From an uncultured Anaerolineae bacterium (GTDB lineage Bacteria > Chloroflexota > Anaerolineae > Aggregatilineales > Phototrophicaceae), in the NCBI GenBank assembly GCA_934216615.1, contig CAKQCB010000002.1:124001-188000 (forward strand): DNA of 64,000 nucleotides. Reading direction: 5' to 3'. Below are positions 54,285-63,365 of this stretch, piece after piece. A program made the translations under genes and the position numbers. The notes under the pieces were generated by a model. That model saw only the letters and a program-made list of their open reading frames with translations. It was not told where the DNA came from and made no database searches. Positions within the stretch are counted from its first letter, which is position 1; the number at the start of each line of letters is the position of its first letter.

Positions 54285-54698
54285 CTAGACGCGACGCTTC
54301 TTCGGCGGGCGAACCCCATTGTGAGGGATGGGTGTTTCGTCCGTGATGGATCGTACTTTAATGCCGCTGCTTTGGATTGCACGGATCGCAGCTTCACGAC
54401 CGGGGCCGGGGCCTTTGACGAATACATCAACTTCTTGCATACCATGATCTTGCGCGGTTTTAGAAGCGGATTCGGCGGCAACACGGGCGGCATAAGGGGT
54501 GCTCTTACGGCTGCCCTTAAAGCCTGATGTCCCAGCACTGGCCCATGAAACAACATTGCCAGATTGGTCGGTTAAAGAAACGATGGTGTTATTGAACGTC
54601 GCAAAAATATGCGCCTGTCCATAGGGGATATTCTTGAGTGATTTCTTGCTTGTAGTGCGGCGCGCAGAAGCACCGCTTTTTCTTGGGGTACGTGGCAT
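54285..54698 (-). CDS. rpsK: 30S ribosomal protein S11
   Basis: This 137-aa protein has a basic N-terminal tail ([19 protein letters not shown]) and the S11 core with [20 protein letters not shown] and the C-terminal [15 protein letters not shown]. It shapes the 30S platform. It follows rpsM after a 142-bp gap that contains a hairpin, an unusually wide spacing for this operon. Confidence 0.97.
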   Translation of the reverse strand: MPRTPRKSGASARRTTSKKSLKNIPYGQAHIFATFNNTIVSLTDQSGNVVSWASAGTSGFKGSRKSTPYAARVAAESASKTAQDHGMQEVDVFVKGPGPGREAAIRAIQSSGIKVRSITDETPIPHNGVRPPKKRRV

Positions 54699-54736
54699 GT
54701 TATCCTATTGTCTCCAATTTTAACCTTGTGGGAATA

Positions 54737-54766
54737 TGCGCTCACCTTCGGTTGAAAGTGAACGCA
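54737..54766 (-). promoter_or_regulatory. Hairpin in the rpsM-rpsK gap
   Basis: Stem TGCGTTCAC / GTGAGCGCA on the minus strand (9 bp with one G-U pair) and a 12-nt loop, in the 142-nt intergenic RNA. A ribosomal-protein autoregulatory site or processing point is possible; no T run follows. Confidence 0.35.
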
Positions 54767-54840
54767 TAGCATCCATCACAATGAGTTGATCACACTGATG
54801 CAGTGCACCAGCCGAACAGAAACAGATCGAAAAGCGCAGC

Positions 54841-55227
54841 TTATTTCTTGGTTGCGCCGCGACGACGACCACGACCTGCAACAGTCTTCTTTGGACCTTT
54901 GCGGGTGCGGGCGTTTGTGCGGGTACGTTGACCGCGCAGTGGTAAACTACGGCGGTGGCGTAACCCACGATAAGAACCAATTTCCGATAACCGTTTGATG
55001 TTCAGGTTTACTTCACGGCGCAAATCCCCTTCTAAGGTGAAGCTCCCGAGGGCTTCACGCAAAGCGGCCAAATCTGCTTCCGTCAAATCACGTACCCGTA
55101 CATTGGGGCTTACGCCAGTTTGAGCCAACACTTGTTGACTACGATAGCGCCCTACCCCATAAATGTATGTCAACGCGATTTCTACACGTTTGTCACGGGG
55201 TAAGTCCACCCCTTCAATACGAGCCAT
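54841..55227 (-). CDS. rpsM: 30S ribosomal protein S13
   Basis: This 128-aa protein has [40 protein letters not shown] and the [20 protein letters not shown] signature, ending in a very basic tail ([15 protein letters not shown]). It bridges the 30S head to the 50S subunit and touches tRNA. It follows rpmJ by 33 nt. Confidence 0.97.
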   Translation of the reverse strand: MARIEGVDLPRDKRVEIALTYIYGVGRYRSQQVLAQTGVSPNVRVRDLTEADLAALREALGSFTLEGDLRREVNLNIKRLSEIGSYRGLRHRRSLPLRGQRTRTNARTRKGPKKTVAGRGRRRGATKK

Positions 55228-55260
55228 TGATTTAGAACTCCCCTTTAAATCGTCCGAGAA

Positions 55261-55374
55261 CTAGCCCTGACGTTGCTTGTGCTTTGGGTTTGAACAGATC
55301 ACCATCACATTGCCGTGACGTTTGATGACACGGCACTTTGGACAGCGACGTTTTACCGATGCAGAAACATGCAT
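55261..55374 (-). CDS. rpmJ: 50S ribosomal protein L36
   Basis: A 37-aa product, [20 protein letters not shown] onwards to NPKHKQRQG. It has the zinc-ribbon residues C-x2-C (Cys11, Cys14), C27 and H32 typical of the zinc-binding (C+) L36 form. infA, which usually precedes rpmJ, is not found between map and rpmJ (120 bp only). Confidence 0.95.
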   Translation of the reverse strand: MHVSASVKRRCPKCRVIKRHGNVMVICSNPKHKQRQG

Positions 55375-55493
55375 GATTGTATCTCGCTCTCGCAATTACT
55401 TCTGGATATAACAGGGACAGCATTATAATGAGAATATCGCCTATCGTCTACGGTGAGTTTGATTTCCATAATAACTTAGGTTCATCACCCACA

Positions 55494-56285
55494 TTATAAC
55501 TGCGTTAAGATCAGCGCTTCGCCCTCTGTTATGGCAATTGTATGCTCAAAATGAGCGCTTCGCGAACCGTCTTTTGTGACGACAGTCCACCCGTCTTTTA
55601 ATTCTTTGACTTCGCCCCGTCCCAAACTCACCATAGGTTCGATGGCGAACGTCATCCCCACTTGAAGCGGTACATCAAAAAAGCCATAACGTCGCGCGTC
55701 TTTTGCCCACCAATTGGGGACTTCCGGCGCTTCGTGCATCGAGCGCCCCACCCCATGACCGGTATAATCGCGAATCAACCCATATCCAAAACGCTGTACA
55801 TAATCTTGGATGGTAGTCGCGATGGTCTTGATGGAGTTGGGCAACACTGCGGCTTTAATGCCTAAATAAAGTGCTTGTTCAGTCACTTCTAATAAGCGCT
55901 GAACCGATGCGGGAATTTGTCCTACACCCATCGTGAAGGCTGCATCCGCAATAAACCCTTGATAGGTACATCCCACATCAAGGCTGATCACATCCCCTTC
56001 TTGGAGAATACGATCTGCCGAAGGAATCCCGTGAATCACTTCCGAATTGATCGAAGCGTTGATGGTCGCAGGATAATTCACTGCCCCACGCTTGGGATAG
56101 CCTTTGAAACTTGGAATCCCGCCGTGATCTCGCAAAACCGTTTCTGCGATGGTATCCAACGCTAAGGTTGAAACCCCCGGACGAACGGCTTCACGCATCG
56201 CTTGATGCGCCTTCGCCACGATTCGCCCTGCTTCACGCATGATCGCGATTTCATCAGCAGTTTTTAAAACGACACGTTCACTCAT
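55494..56285 (-). CDS. map: Methionine aminopeptidase type I
   Basis: This 263-aa enzyme removes initiator Met. The metal ligands can be placed: His of SEVIHGIPS (substrate), Asp in SLDVGCTYQGFIADAAFTMG (two Asp), His in YTGHGVGRSMHE, Glu in FAIEPM and Glu in HFEHTI. It overlaps adk by 4 bp. There is no N-terminal SH3 extension. Confidence 0.96.
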   Translation of the reverse strand: MSERVVLKTADEIAIMREAGRIVAKAHQAMREAVRPGVSTLALDTIAETVLRDHGGIPSFKGYPKRGAVNYPATINASINSEVIHGIPSADRILQEGDVISLDVGCTYQGFIADAAFTMGVGQIPASVQRLLEVTEQALYLGIKAAVLPNSIKTIATTIQDYVQRFGYGLIRDYTGHGVGRSMHEAPEVPNWWAKDARRYGFFDVPLQVGMTFAIEPMVSLGRGEVKELKDGWTVVTKDGSRSAHFEHTIAITEGEALILTQL

Positions 56286-56989
56286 TTTTCTTGATCGAGA
56301 ATCTTCTTAATTTCTGCGCTGACTTCAGCAATCGATTGTGACGCTTGCACTGTGCGAACTACACCTTGCTGGTTGAAATATTCAATCAACGGCTGTGTGG
56401 TTTCCAGATACAAGTCAATGCGTTTGATAATGGCATGACCATTGGCATCATCGGCACGCTGTGTCAACGTTTCGCCAGTTTCGCGCAATACAGCCACCAT
56501 CTGCGGCGGATGCGCCTTGCGATCATCTTGGTTGAACTTCACGTCTACTTGATTCGGCATCGTATACACGTTATAAGTCGTTTGGCCGTCGGCGCTCGAA
56601 ACGCGACCATAAGCCCGCTTAAAAGCAGTATAGTGGTCAAGCTCAAGCAAAATGACGGCGGACAGTTTTTCACCTTTGCCTGCAAGATAATTTTCAAACC
56701 AAGCCGCTTGGGCAGGCGTTCGTGGATAACCATCCAAGATCACGCCGTTTTGAGCGTCTGGTTGTGAAAGACGTTCTTTCACGACTTCATTGGTCGTGTC
56801 ATCATCCACTAAATTTCCTGCACTTGTGATGGCTTGGATGCGCTGGGCTAATTCGTCGGTACGGGTCCTCATGGCGCGAAACAGATCGCCAGTAGATACG
56901 TGAGGGATTTGATAAGTTTGGGAAATGAACTTTGCCTGTTCACCCTTCCCTGCGCCTTGTACCCCCATCAATATGACATACAAACCCAT
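56282..56989 (-). CDS. adk: Adenylate kinase, divergent
   Basis: This 235-aa protein has P-loop GVQGAGKGEQA, where the usual Thr after GKG is Glu17, NMP-binding STGDLFRA, DGYPRTPAQ, and C-terminal QRADDANGHAIIKRIDLYLE. The LID region (about 135-175) is lengthened, lacks the zinc C-x2-C pairs and has GRVSSADGQTTY in place of the GRR motif. It interconverts ATP, ADP and AMP. It stands in the normal secY-adk-map position. A nucleotide kinase role is secure; kinetic change is possible. Confidence 0.9.
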   Translation of the reverse strand: MGLYVILMGVQGAGKGEQAKFISQTYQIPHVSTGDLFRAMRTRTDELAQRIQAITSAGNLVDDDTTNEVVKERLSQPDAQNGVILDGYPRTPAQAAWFENYLAGKGEKLSAVILLELDHYTAFKRAYGRVSSADGQTTYNVYTMPNQVDVKFNQDDRKAHPPQMVAVLRETGETLTQRADDANGHAIIKRIDLYLETTQPLIEYFNQQGVVRTVQASQSIAEVSAEIKKILDQEK

Positions 56990-57078
56990 TCTTCAAATCT
57001 CCATACCTAATAAAAAGGATATATGCAAAAGAATTCTCAATTTTATCTTAGATTTTATCGTTCGAGAGACTGAATTAT

Positions 57079-57105
57079 GAAGGGCATGAATGATTCATGC
57101 CCTTC
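57079..57105 (-). terminator. Hairpin between secY and adk
   Basis: Perfect 12-bp stem GAAGGGCATGAA / TTCATGCCCTTC with a TGA loop. There is no T run on the minus strand, so it may be an attenuator or RNA-processing site rather than a terminator. Confidence 0.5.
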
Positions 57106-57135
57106 TACGTAATTGAGATTCTATCGAGGGCTTTC

Positions 57136-58458
57136 TTAGCGAATGAAGCGGTCGTAATTACGCATTACGAGTTGCGCTTCGAGCTGGCGCATTGTGTCGA
57201 TCACAACACCGACAACAATGATAAGCCCCGAGCCTGATAACACCAGCGCAGGGTTACTTGCGACAGAGTTCAGAAGCTGTTCATTCGGGAATAAGACAGT
57301 CAAAACAAAGCCCATGATCCCCGGCAAAATTGCCACGATACCTAAGAACAACGCACCGACCAAAGTGATACGACGGGTGACCCGCGAAATATAACTTTGG
57401 GTGTTTTTACCCGGACGAATCCCCGGAATAAAGCCACCATTACGTTGTAAATTCTCTGCGAGGTTTTGGTTCCCCACCATGATTTCTGAATAGATGAACG
57501 TAAAGCCGACAACCAACGCAAAGAACGTCAGCCAGTAAGCGCCACCTTGTTGATTCCCGAAGGTGTTGGTCACGCTTTGGCGAACCGGCCCATCTGGGAA
57601 CAGATTCACGATCAACGCAGGGAAGGTGATGATAGATTGCGCGAAAATCAGCGGGATCATCCCGACTGAGTTTACTTTCAACGGAATATGGGTGCTTGCC
57701 CCACCATACTGCTTACGTCCACGCACACGTTTCCCATATTGCACAGGAATACGGCGAACACCTTCTTGAATAATGACAATCCCAATAATGCTAATCAACG
57801 TGATGACGATAAATGCGATCAAATTGAATGCTGCATGGGTAGAACCATTCATTAACTGAATCAGATTTTCGGGGGCACGCGCCACAATACCCGAGAAAAT
57901 GATGATCGACAAACCATTACCAATACCTTGTTCGCTGATCTGCTTCCCTAACCACACGGCAAATAACGTCCCTGCGGTCATGGTGACCATGACGGTGACA
58001 GTCAGCAAAATATTCGCGGTACCGAAACCGGGAATGATAGGGGTTCCGCCTAAAGTATTGAAAATTTGAATTTGACTTATGGTTTGAAGTAAGGCAATTG
58101 GAATTGCCAAATAATATGTGTAGTTCTCGATCTTCTCACGACCACCCGGTTCTTTCGACAGTTCTTCAAGACGCGGGATAACAGGCGTGAGTACCTGCAA
58201 AATAATCTGCGCAGTAATGTATGGATACACACCATTGGCGATGACGCTGAAGTTTTGCAGCGCGCCACCGGATAGCAGATTCAATACGCCAATCAAACCG
58301 CCACTTTGACCTTGAATCAAATTGCGTAATGCGTTTCCGTCCACACCAACGACAGGCACGTGCGCCGCGAACTGGTACACGACCAGCACCATCAGTGTAA
58401 ATAGAATCTTGTTACGCAGGTCAGGCAGGCGGAAGGCGTTACGAAGTCCCTCAATCAT
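57136..58458 (-). CDS. secY: Preprotein translocase subunit SecY
   Basis: This 440-aa membrane protein has ten helices. The plug/lateral-gate region contains VVYQFAAHVPVVGVDGNALR, the amphipathic segment is PLKVNSVGMIPLIFAQSIIT, and the cytoplasmic loop RRIPVQYGKRVRGRKQYGGA matches the ribosome- and SecA-binding loop. The C-terminus QLEAQLVMRNYDRFI is standard. It forms the SecYEG channel. Spacing to rplO is wide (185 bp). Confidence 0.97.
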   Translation of the reverse strand: MIEGLRNAFRLPDLRNKILFTLMVLVVYQFAAHVPVVGVDGNALRNLIQGQSGGLIGVLNLLSGGALQNFSVIANGVYPYITAQIILQVLTPVIPRLEELSKEPGGREKIENYTYYLAIPIALLQTISQIQIFNTLGGTPIIPGFGTANILLTVTVMVTMTAGTLFAVWLGKQISEQGIGNGLSIIIFSGIVARAPENLIQLMNGSTHAAFNLIAFIVITLISIIGIVIIQEGVRRIPVQYGKRVRGRKQYGGASTHIPLKVNSVGMIPLIFAQSIITFPALIVNLFPDGPVRQSVTNTFGNQQGGAYWLTFFALVVGFTFIYSEIMVGNQNLAENLQRNGGFIPGIRPGKNTQSYISRVTRRITLVGALFLGIVAILPGIMGFVLTVLFPNEQLLNSVASNPALVLSGSGLIIVVGVVIDTMRQLEAQLVMRNYDRFIR

Positions 58459-58642
58459 GCCGCTTGTCCTTGCTACTCAAAAAGGCAAATGCCTTATCCC
58501 CGATTCTAATTTTGTGTTTTCATCTCTATGACATAAACACAATAGGCGAGGCAGACGGTGTTTGATGCGCTAACCCAACGAATTGTATTACCTTCGTGGT
58601 GCGAACACATCCTTACCGCAACCTCGCCCATATCAATGCCGA

Positions 58643-59167
58643 TCAGGCTTCGCCATAAATTTCGGCGAGTTTGTCCTTAGTGAGCAGCTTGACAGTTGCA
58701 TGAGCGCCCTTGACCTTGAGTTCTAAGGTCTCGGTAGTTCCACCCGCAGCAGCAATTTTTTCTTGGGCTGTCTTGGTGAAACGGTGTGCTTGCACAGTCA
58801 GTTTAGTGCTCAAATCGCCATTCCCAAGCACGACGACAGGTTTTTGCGCTTCACGAATGAAGCCTTTTTCTGCCAACAGTGCAGGGGTCACCGTTGTACC
58901 AGCATCGAATGTCGCTAAATCAGACAATTTAACTTCTTGATATTCGACACGGAAGATATTGGTAAAACCACGTTTGAAAGGCAAACGGCGAACTAATGGC
59001 AGTTGACCACCTTCAAAGTATGCGCCTTTGCGGGCAGTACGACCACGTGCACCAGCACCTTTTGTACCACGACCGGCGGTTTTACCCTTGCCTGCCGCAA
59101 TACCGCGACCGACACGGGTTCTCTTTTTCTTCGAGCCTTTGTCGGGCTGCAAGTCATGTAATTTCAT
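58643..59167 (-). CDS. rplO: 50S ribosomal protein L15
   Basis: This 174-aa protein begins [20 protein letters not shown] with [20 protein letters not shown], the glycine-rich L15 extension that penetrates the 50S core, and ends with the [20 protein letters not shown] motif. It is somewhat longer than E. coli L15 (144 aa). It lies 2 nt after rpmD. Confidence 0.97.
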   Translation of the reverse strand: MKLHDLQPDKGSKKKRTRVGRGIAAGKGKTAGRGTKGAGARGRTARKGAYFEGGQLPLVRRLPFKRGFTNIFRVEYQEVKLSDLATFDAGTTVTPALLAEKGFIREAQKPVVVLGNGDLSTKLTVQAHRFTKTAQEKIAAAGGTTETLELKVKGAHATVKLLTKDKLAEIYGEA

Positions 59168-59169
59168 GC

Positions 59170-59376
59170 TTAAGACCCTTCATCTACCGCCAGTAGATGG
59201 CGAACTTTATTAATCTGCCCACGAATGGATGGGTTATCGATAACTTCGACGCTTGAGCCGAGCTTGCCCAGCCCTAACGCTTTTACGGTTTCGCCTTGGC
59301 TCTTTTCGTAACCAATTGCGCTCTTTACCAATGTAACGCGGATAGTCTTCTTGGGTTCAGATTTTTTCTTAGCCAT
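59170..59376 (-). CDS. rpmD: 50S ribosomal protein L30
   Basis: The start at 59376 gives [20 protein letters not shown], 68 aa; the longer frame to 59448 lies within rps[21 protein letters not shown] and [13 protein letters not shown] are typical of L30. It overlaps the rpsE stop by 8 bp. Confidence 0.94.
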   Translation of the reverse strand: MAKKKSEPKKTIRVTLVKSAIGYEKSQGETVKALGLGKLGSSVEVIDNPSIRGQINKVRHLLAVDEGS

Positions 59377-59950
59377 TTTCGACCTCCGACTTCTGCCGTT
59401 CCCAGAAAGGACGGACATGGTTGATGTCCTTACCACGAATTGCGGCAAGTTGTTCAGGGCTGCGCAGTTGTTCTAACGCAGTCATTGTCGCCATCGCCAC
59501 ATTCAATAAGTTGGGGCTACCTTGCGACTTTGTGAGGATGTCACGCACGCCGGCTGCTTCCAGAACAGCGCGGACACCACCACCAGCAATAACACCCGTA
59601 CCGGGGCTTGCTGGTCTCAACAACACTTTTGCGCCACCAAAACGCGCAACAACAGGATGCGGAATTGTGGTTCCAGACAAAGAAACATTCTTCATCTGAC
59701 GGCGGGCACGTTCAGTTCCTTTACGGATGCTGTCCGGAACGCCACGCGCTTTACCTACACCAATTCCAATACGGCCCTTGCCGTCGCCAACGACCACAAC
59801 GGTACGGAAGGCGAAACGACGACCGCCTTTGATAACTTTCGCTACACGCTTAATGTCAATGACACGCTCGTCAAGCTGTTCACGATCTTCGCGTGGTTCA
59901 CGAGGTTCGCGGCGTTCACGTGGCTCGCGGGTTTGTTTATTCTTCATCAA
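59369..59950 (-). CDS. rpsE: 30S ribosomal protein S5
   Basis: This 193-aa protein has the S5 double-stranded RNA-binding-like N-domain (VVGDGKGRIGIGVGKARGVP) and the C-domain signature GVIAGGGVRAVLEAAGVRDI. The first 30 residues are an unusual low-complexity stretch of Arg-Glu-Pro repeats (EPRERREPREPREDREQ). S5 sits near the mRNA entry and affects accuracy. Confidence 0.96.
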   Translation of the reverse strand: MMKNKQTREPRERREPREPREDREQLDERVIDIKRVAKVIKGGRRFAFRTVVVVGDGKGRIGIGVGKARGVPDSIRKGTERARRQMKNVSLSGTTIPHPVVARFGGAKVLLRPASPGTGVIAGGGVRAVLEAAGVRDILTKSQGSPNLLNVAMATMTALEQLRSPEQLAAIRGKDINHVRPFWERQKSEVENG

Positions 59951-59964
59951 ATCACCTCAGACCT

Positions 59965-60336
59965 TTAGAATTCCAGACCGGCTTCACGTGCGCCATCTGC
60001 AAGCGCTGCCACGCGACCGTGATATTTATAACCACCACGATCAAATACAACTTTCGTGATGCCCTTGTCTTTGGCACGTTCTGCAACTACTTGACCGACG
60101 AGCTTTGCAACTTCCAGCTTGGTTTTACCGTCGATTTGCTTGGCTACTTCTTTATCAATTGTAGAAGCTGAAACCAACGTATGACCTTGCACATCGTCAA
60201 TAACCTGCGCGTAAATGCCAGTTAAACTACGGAAAACATTCAAACGAGGACGTTCCGTAGTTCCTTGAACGCGACCGCGCACGCGTGCGTGGCGGCGAGT
60301 ACGGGATGCTCTCTTCTTAATAGCAGCTTTAGACAT
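59965..60336 (-). CDS. rplR: 50S ribosomal protein L18
   Basis: This 123-aa protein has [40 protein letters not shown] and the C-terminal [20 protein letters not shown] signature. It binds 5S rRNA. The gene lies 14 nt before rpsE. Confidence 0.97.
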   Translation of the reverse strand: MSKAAIKKRASRTRRHARVRGRVQGTTERPRLNVFRSLTGIYAQVIDDVQGHTLVSASTIDKEVAKQIDGKTKLEVAKLVGQVVAERAKDKGITKVVFDRGGYKYHGRVAALADGAREAGLEF

Positions 60337-60348
60337 CTCTCATCAACC

Positions 60349-60894
60349 TCATTTGCCCGTCTTACCCGCTTTACGGCGGATAATTTCGTCAGAATAACGA
60401 ACCCCTTTACCGAGGTAAGGTTCGGGCGGACGCAGTTCACGAATATTCGCGGCAACTTGTCCCACCACCTGCTTATCAATACCTTTAACACGCACGGTGG
60501 CTGGATTACGGCCTTCAACCTCAAATGTGGTGTTTTCATCTGGAGGATTCACGACAATTTCGTGAGAGAACCCCAGCTTCATCACAAGGTCTTTACCGCG
60601 AATTTCACCCGTATAACCAACGCCTTCTACGATTAGGCTGCGCTGAAAACCTTCAGAGACGCCTGTTACCATATTCGCTAGAAGCGCGCGGGTCAGACCA
60701 TGCAAAGAGCGATCTTGGCGTTCATCGGTTGGACGTTCAACAACCAAGGATCCATCTTCTTGCTTCACGTTCATATTTGGGTGAATTTCGATTTGTAATT
60801 CACCCTTCGGCCCTTTGACCGTTACTTCCTGACCGTTAATCGCCACAGTCACCTTTTCGGGGATGGCGATCGGTTTCTTCCCAATACGCGACAT
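60349..60894 (-). CDS. rplF: 50S ribosomal protein L6
   Basis: This 181-aa protein begins MSRIGKKPIAIPEKVTVAIN and contains two L6 repeats; the C-terminal signature PEPYLGKGVRYSDEIIRRKA is complete. It contacts the sarcin-ricin region. Flanked closely by rpsH and rplR. Confidence 0.97.
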   Translation of the reverse strand: MSRIGKKPIAIPEKVTVAINGQEVTVKGPKGELQIEIHPNMNVKQEDGSLVVERPTDERQDRSLHGLTRALLANMVTGVSEGFQRSLIVEGVGYTGEIRGKDLVMKLGFSHEIVVNPPDENTTFEVEGRNPATVRVKGIDKQVVGQVAANIRELRPPEPYLGKGVRYSDEIIRRKAGKTGK

Positions 60895-60908
60895 TGTATC
60901 TTATCCTC

Positions 60909-61313
60909 TTACCAGACGTAGCACAGCACTTCGCCACCGACACGTTCGCGGCGCGCTTGCTGAGCGGTCATCACACCCTTCGGTGTAGTGACAATGGCAA
61001 TACCCACACCACTCATCACGCGAGGCAGGTCGGTACGACCGCGATAAACGCGACGACCGGGCTTGCTCACACGTTGAATGTTCGTAATGACCGGCTTGCG
61101 TTCACGACGCGCACCGTAATACTTCAGCGTAATTGTGATGTATGTGAAGGGTGTTTGTTCCCCGACGACATAATCTTCAATATAGCCCTCTTCTTTTAAA
61201 ATACGGGCGATTTCCAACTTCAATTTTGATGTTGGAATATCAACCGTGGTTTTCCCTGCCAACAGCGCGTTACGAACGCGTGTCAACATATCTGCGATTG
61301 GGTCGCTAATCAT
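60909..61313 (-). CDS. rpsH: 30S ribosomal protein S8
   Basis: This 134-aa protein has [20 protein letters not shown] at the start and [20 protein letters not shown] with [12 protein letters not shown] at the end, the S8 hallmarks. S8 binds 16S helix 21 and can repress spc-operon translation in E. coli; whether it does so here is unknown. Confidence 0.97.
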   Translation of the reverse strand: MISDPIADMLTRVRNALLAGKTTVDIPTSKLKLEIARILKEEGYIEDYVVGEQTPFTYITITLKYYGARRERKPVITNIQRVSKPGRRVYRGRTDLPRVMSGVGIAIVTTPKGVMTAQQARRERVGGEVLCYVW

Positions 61314-61329
61314 GCGGCACTCTCTCTTC

Positions 61330-61536
61330 TTACCAGCTCGACTTCACGACGCCGGGGATTTTGCCCTGAAGCGCCTGTTCGCGGAAATGAATACGGCACA
61401 GTCCAAAACGACGGATATAACCGCGCGGACGACCGCAGATTTTGCCTGAATTCGGATCTACGAACTGGCAGCGATTGCGGACGCGAACTTTAAATTTGCG
61501 ACGCCCTTCACGAGCAGTGATCGATTTCTTCGCCAT
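61330..61536 (-). CDS. rpsN: 30S ribosomal protein S14 with an expanded zinc knuckle
   Basis: This 68-aa short S14 is of the zinc (type Z) class, ending [11 protein letters not shown]. The usual C-x2-C...C-x2-C zinc site is altered: Cys23 and Cys34 are ten residues apart ([19 protein letters not shown]) and the second pair is Cys47-x2-His50 (LCRIHFREQ). The rest (RRFGLCR) is normal. Metal binding may be retained with a His ligand. Confidence 0.93.
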   Translation of the reverse strand: MAKKSITAREGRRKFKVRVRNRCQFVDPNSGKICGRPRGYIRRFGLCRIHFREQALQGKIPGVVKSSW

Positions 61537-61548
61537 CGTATGTTCCTT

Positions 61549-62097
61549 TTATCTCTCTCTGAAGGGCATGCCCAACAGCTTGAGCAAGCGACGACCTTCT
61601 TCGTCGTTCTTCGCCGTAGTTACAATGGTAATTTCCATACCACGCACTTTATCAATTTTGTCGTATTGGATTTCTGGGAAAACCAGTTGTTCACGCAGAC
61701 CGATGGTGTAGTTGCCACGACCATCAAATGTGTCTGGAGAAACCCCACGAAAATCGCGAATACGTGGTAGGGCAACATTGATCAAACGATCCAGAAGCGC
61801 CCACATACGGTCACCGCGCAAAGTCACTTTCGTGCCAATGGCGCGGCCTTCACGCAGTTTGAATGCTGCGATGCTGACTTTGGCTTTGTTGACCACAGGT
61901 TGTTGACCCGTGATCAAGCGTAAGTCGGCAACCGCGCCGTCGAGCGATTTTGGATTATCAACCGCTTCACCGACGCCCACATTCAAGACTATTTTGGTGA
62001 TGCGCGGAACTTGCATCACATTGTCAAAGTTAAATTCTTCAAGTAACGCTGGCAAGACCTGTTCTTGGTAGCGCTGTTGAATTCCATATTTCGCCAT
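61549..62097 (-). CDS. rplE: 50S ribosomal protein L5
   Basis: This 182-aa protein has [40 protein letters not shown] and [20 protein letters not shown], all standard for L5, which binds 5S rRNA. It lies 11 nt after rplX. Confidence 0.97.
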   Translation of the reverse strand: MAKYGIQQRYQEQVLPALLEEFNFDNVMQVPRITKIVLNVGVGEAVDNPKSLDGAVADLRLITGQQPVVNKAKVSIAAFKLREGRAIGTKVTLRGDRMWALLDRLINVALPRIRDFRGVSPDTFDGRGNYTIGLREQLVFPEIQYDKIDKVRGMEITIVTTAKNDEEGRRLLKLLGMPFRER

Positions 62098-62108
62098 GTT
62101 CTACCGTC

Positions 62109-62438
62109 CTAGACCTTGTCGATTTCAGCGTTGCATTTCTTGCAGAAACGAACCTTCTCGCCATCCTCACGGATGCGGAAGCCGACGCGGGTTGATTTAT
62201 CGCAGGACTTGCAGACCACCATCACATTGGACAGGTGAATCTTGCCTTCGAATTCAACAATCTGGGCAGGGATTTGTTGGTTCCCTGCTTGACGCGCTTT
62301 ACGGTGACGTTTCAGGATGTTGATCCCCTGAACAACGACACGATCTTCTTTAGGGAACACGTCTAAAACTTCGCCGCGTTCTCCAAGATCTTTCCCAGCG
62401 ACCACTTCAATCGTGTCGCCCTTCTTCACTCTTTGCAT
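62109..62438 (-). CDS. rplX: 50S ribosomal protein L24 (zinc-ribbon form)
   Basis: This 109-aa protein has the KOW motif KKGDTIEVVAGKDLGERGEV, and the C-terminus carries two C-x2-C pairs (VVCKSCDKSTRVG and VRFCKKCNAEID), the zinc-binding variant found in many non-proteobacteria. L24 starts 50S assembly. Confidence 0.96.
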   Translation of the reverse strand: MQRVKKGDTIEVVAGKDLGERGEVLDVFPKEDRVVVQGINILKRHRKARQAGNQQIPAQIVEFEGKIHLSNVMVVCKSCDKSTRVGFRIREDGEKVRFCKKCNAEIDKV

Positions 62439-62458
62439 CTTTTACTCTCTCCCCAAAC

Positions 62459-62830
62459 CTACAATGTTTCCGGGGCGAGCGATACGATCTTCAGGAACCC
62501 CTTGTCACGTAGTTCACGAGCGACAGGCCCAAAAACACGTGTGCCACGGGGGTTTTGCATATCGTCATTCAAAATGACGGCGGCGTTGTCGTCAAAGCGA
62601 ATATAGGAACCGTCTGCACGGCGATATTCCTTCGAAACGCGCACAATCACAGCTTTGACCACATCGCTTTTCTTGACAGTCCCTTGTGGAGAAGCAGATT
62701 TCACTGCCGCAACCACAACGTCGCCAATGCCGCCGTAGCGGCGGAACGAGCCACCTAATACACGGATCACAAGTAATTCCTGTGCGCCGGTATTATCAGC
62801 TACTTTCAAACGTGATTCATTCTGGATCAT
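62459..62830 (-). CDS. rplN: 50S ribosomal protein L14
   Basis: This 123-aa protein begins [20 protein letters not shown] and has [20 protein letters not shown] and [20 protein letters not shown], all typical of L14. It forms the B8 intersubunit bridge. Confidence 0.97.
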   Translation of the reverse strand: MIQNESRLKVADNTGAQELLVIRVLGGSFRRYGGIGDVVVAAVKSASPQGTVKKSDVVKAVIVRVSKEYRRADGSYIRFDDNAAVILNDDMQNPRGTRVFGPVARELRDKGFLKIVSLAPETL

Positions 62831-62833
62831 GGC

Positions 62834-63154
62834 TTATTCATCACTTTCCGCAGCATCACCGCCCTGAATCCCGGCTTCATCCGCCAGCGCAACCAAGACT
62901 TCAGACCCGGTTGCTTCCAGAACTTCTTCTACGACCCAGCGCTTGTTTTTGCTGAGCGGACGGCTTTCGACGATCCGCACTAAAGCGCCTTCTTTAATAC
63001 TGTTGGTTTCATCGTGAGCCATCACTTTTTTGGTGGTCTTCACGACTTTCTTATAGATGGGGTGCATCTTGCGACCTTCGATCGCAACGACAACGGTCTT
63101 CTCCATCTTGTTACTTACAACACGCCCTATAATGCGGCGACGTGCATTTGCCAT
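62834..63154 (-). CDS. rpsQ: 30S ribosomal protein S17
   Basis: Start at 63154 with ribosome site GGAAGGGAAG; 106 aa, beginning [20 protein letters not shown]. The OB-fold S17 core runs to [10 protein letters not shown], and a roughly 20-residue acidic C-terminal tail ([18 protein letters not shown]) exceeds the usual length. S17 binds 16S rRNA early in assembly. Confidence 0.95.
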   Translation of the reverse strand: MANARRRIIGRVVSNKMEKTVVVAIEGRKMHPIYKKVVKTTKKVMAHDETNSIKEGALVRIVESRPLSKNKRWVVEEVLEATGSEVLVALADEAGIQGGDAAESDE

Positions 63155-63155
63155 G

Positions 63156-63365
63156 TTACTTCCCTTCCTTCTGCGCCTGAAGTTGGCGTTCACGAATGAC
63201 GGTCAGCACACGGGCCACGTCGCGTTTGGCGCGGCGAATGGCGTTCGGGTCTTCTAATTGCCCGAACCCTTTTTGAAAGCGCAAATTGAATAATGATTCT
63301 TTTGCATCTTCCAATTGATCGTACAGCTTTTCATCACTCAACTTGCGAATGTCTGTAGTGTTCAT
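63156..63365 (-). CDS. rpmC: 50S ribosomal protein L29
   Basis: This 69-aa two-helix protein, with [20 protein letters not shown] and the C-terminal [14 protein letters not shown] signature, sits at the exit tunnel. The ATG overlaps the rplP stop by 4 bp. Confidence 0.95.
   Translation of the reverse strand: MNTTDIRKLSDEKLYDQLEDAKESLFNLRFQKGFGQLEDPNAIRRAKRDVARVLTVIRERQLQAQKEGK

Noticed and set aside
54720..54980. 86-codon ORF overlapping the rpsM 3' end
   Set aside because: Out of frame with rpsM and overlapping it; only the last 18 codons lie in free DNA, and no ribosome site supports them.
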